From Prevotellaceae bacterium UBA1716 (GTDB lineage: Bacteria; Bacteroidota; Bacteroidia; Bacteroidales; Bacteroidaceae), in contig DCIW01000254.1 in NCBI GenBank assembly GCA_002317225.1, forward strand, positions 1-5,609: 5,609 nt of DNA, given 5' to 3'. Under the pieces are notes generated by a model. That model had not been told where the DNA came from. It searched no databases and worked only from the letters and a program-made list of their open reading frames with translations. The position numbers and the translations under genes are program-made. How positions within the stretch are numbered: the stretch's first letter is position 1; every line of letters begins with the position of its first letter. Below, one piece after another: positions 4,492-5,609 of this stretch.

Positions 4492-5609
4492 ATGTCATTA
4501 TACGAAGGTGCGGTCAAAAGACCGATTATGACAAGTCTTGTCTTCCTCGCGGTGGTGATACTCGGTTTGTTCTCACTGCTGAAGTTGCCAATCGACTTGT
4601 ACCCAGATATCGATACAAATCAGATTATGGTCGTTACCTACTATGTGGGTGCATCGGCCGAAGATATCGAAAACAACGTGACCCGTCCGCTCGAGAACTC
4701 ACTCAATGCGGTGGAGCACTTGAAGCATATCACTTCGAACAGTAAGGAAAGCGTAAGTATCGTAACCCTCGAGTTTGAGTATGGTTATGATATCGACGTG
4801 CTTACCAACTATGTGCGAGATAAATTAGGTATGGTGAGCAACTCGCTCCCAACCGCTGCTCAGACACCTATTATCTTCAAGTTCAGTACGGATATGATTC
4901 CTATCCTCCTCCTCTCGGTTCAGGCAGAGGAGAGTCAGCAGGCATTGTACAAGATTCTTGATGATAATGTGGCAAATCCACTTGCTCGTATCGACGGTGT
5001 GGGTACAGTGTCAATCTCTGGTGCTCCAGAACGCCAGATCAACATCTATATGGATGCCCGCAAGATGGAGGCATACCATATCTCTGCAGCTCAGGTAAGT
5101 AGTGCCATTGCCGCAGAAAACAAGAACCTTACCCAAGGTACGGTAGATATCGGTAGCGAGACCTACACAGTCCGTGTGGAGGGCGAATTCGACGACCCTA
5201 AGCAGATGGAGGATGTGATTGTAGGTACTTACAACGGTATCAACGTTCGTCTCCGCGATGTGGCTCGCATTTCGGATAATGTGGAGGAACGTGCACAGAA
5301 GACCTTCACAAACGGTAAGCAGGGTGCGATGATTGTGGTTCAGAAGCAGTCGGGTGCTAACTCCGTGGCTATCTCTGAAGCCGTGATGAACAAGCTTCCT
5401 GAACTCCAGAAGAATCTCCCTTCAGACGTGAAACTCGGTATCATCGTAAATACATCGGAGAACATCCTCAACACAATCGGTTCGCTCGAAGAGACGATCT
5501 CATTTGCTATGCTCTTCGTGCTTGTAGTCGTGTTCGTGTTCCTCGGTCGTTGGAGAGCGATGGTCATCATCTGTATCACCATCCCGATGTCGTTGATTGC
5601 CTCGTTCAT
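4492..5609 (+). CDS. RND efflux pump, inner-membrane permease subunit (HAE-1/AcrB type), N-terminal part
   Basis: The frame opens at ATG 4492 and continues past the window end; 372 of roughly 1000-1050 residues are present. The protein is the proton-driven pump of the exporter. The start MSLYEGAVKRPIMTSLVFLAVVILG gives the short cytoplasmic lead and first transmembrane helix (about 13-30), followed by the family signature KLPIDLYPDID (31-41). The porter-domain part includes YYVGASAEDIENNVTRPLE (50-68), ITSNSKESVSIVTLEFE (80-96), the IDGVGTVSISG turn (167-177) and VRLRDVARI (252-260). A second transmembrane helix (about 337-352) and the start of a third (IPMS, 364-367) follow. The TM4 proton-relay aspartates lie beyond the window. 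HAE-1 (drug or amphiphile) is favoured over HME (metal), judged from the N-terminal pattern, but substrate is not determined. The start codon lies six bases after the palindrome, with no separate ribosome binding site. Confidence 0.93.
   Translation, partial: MSLYEGAVKRPIMTSLVFLAVVILGLFSLLKLPIDLYPDIDTNQIMVVTYYVGASAEDIENNVTRPLENSLNAVEHLKHITSNSKESVSIVTLEFEYGYDIDVLTNYVRDKLGMVSNSLPTAAQTPIIFKFSTDMIPILLLSVQAEESQQALYKILDDNVANPLARIDGVGTVSISGAPERQINIYMDARKMEAYHISAAQVSSAIAAENKNLTQGTVDIGSETYTVRVEGEFDDPKQMEDVIVGTYNGINVRLRDVARISDNVEERAQKTFTNGKQGAMIVVQKQSGANSVAISEAVMNKLPELQKNLPSDVKLGIIVNTSENILNTIGSLEETISFAMLFVLVVVFVFLGRWRAMVIICITIPMSLIASF

Noticed and set aside
5340..5609. 89-aa minus-strand reading frame at the window end.
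   Set aside because: It is antisense to the RND pump gene, whose translation shows an unmistakable family pattern.

Overview
The window looks like a chromosomal piece of a Bacteroidota bacterium, most likely Bacteroidales and perhaps Prevotella-like. The evidence is a TAnnTTTG-type promoter upstream of an efflux operon, starts without Shine-Dalgarno sequences, a beta-barrel protein ending in Phe, and AT-rich intergenic DNA. Genus is a guess from style.

Layout. Positions 1-264 hold the 3' end of an outer-membrane beta-barrel protein gene, closed by a perfect 17-bp hairpin with A and T tracts (288-329). Next comes a long nested imperfect palindrome (352-543). Convergent to the first gene is a 199-aa protein on the minus strand (568-1167) that resembles EVE/PUA-like modified-base-binding domains and stands alone. 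A 769-bp intergenic stretch (1168-1936) follows. It is full of repeats: two copies of a unit with a 74-bp perfect core, the second carrying an extra 30-nt hairpin, plus two further hairpins, and finally the promoter of the next operon.

Positions 1937-5609 carry a tripartite RND efflux operon in the order outer-membrane factor (TolC-like), membrane-fusion lipoprotein, inner-membrane RND pump. The pump gene runs off the window after 372 codons. The first two genes overlap by one base (TAATG). The fusion-protein and pump genes are instead separated by 138 nt, almost all of it a GC-rich imperfect palindrome ending six bases before the pump start codon. The three proteins should form one envelope-spanning, proton-driven exporter of drugs or other small amphiphiles.

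Most notable points: the palindrome inside the efflux operon, a short motif it shares with the palindrome at 352-543, the duplicated repeat with a hairpin placed in its loop, and the orphan EVE-like gene with repeats on both sides. None of these amounts to a demonstrated new system.
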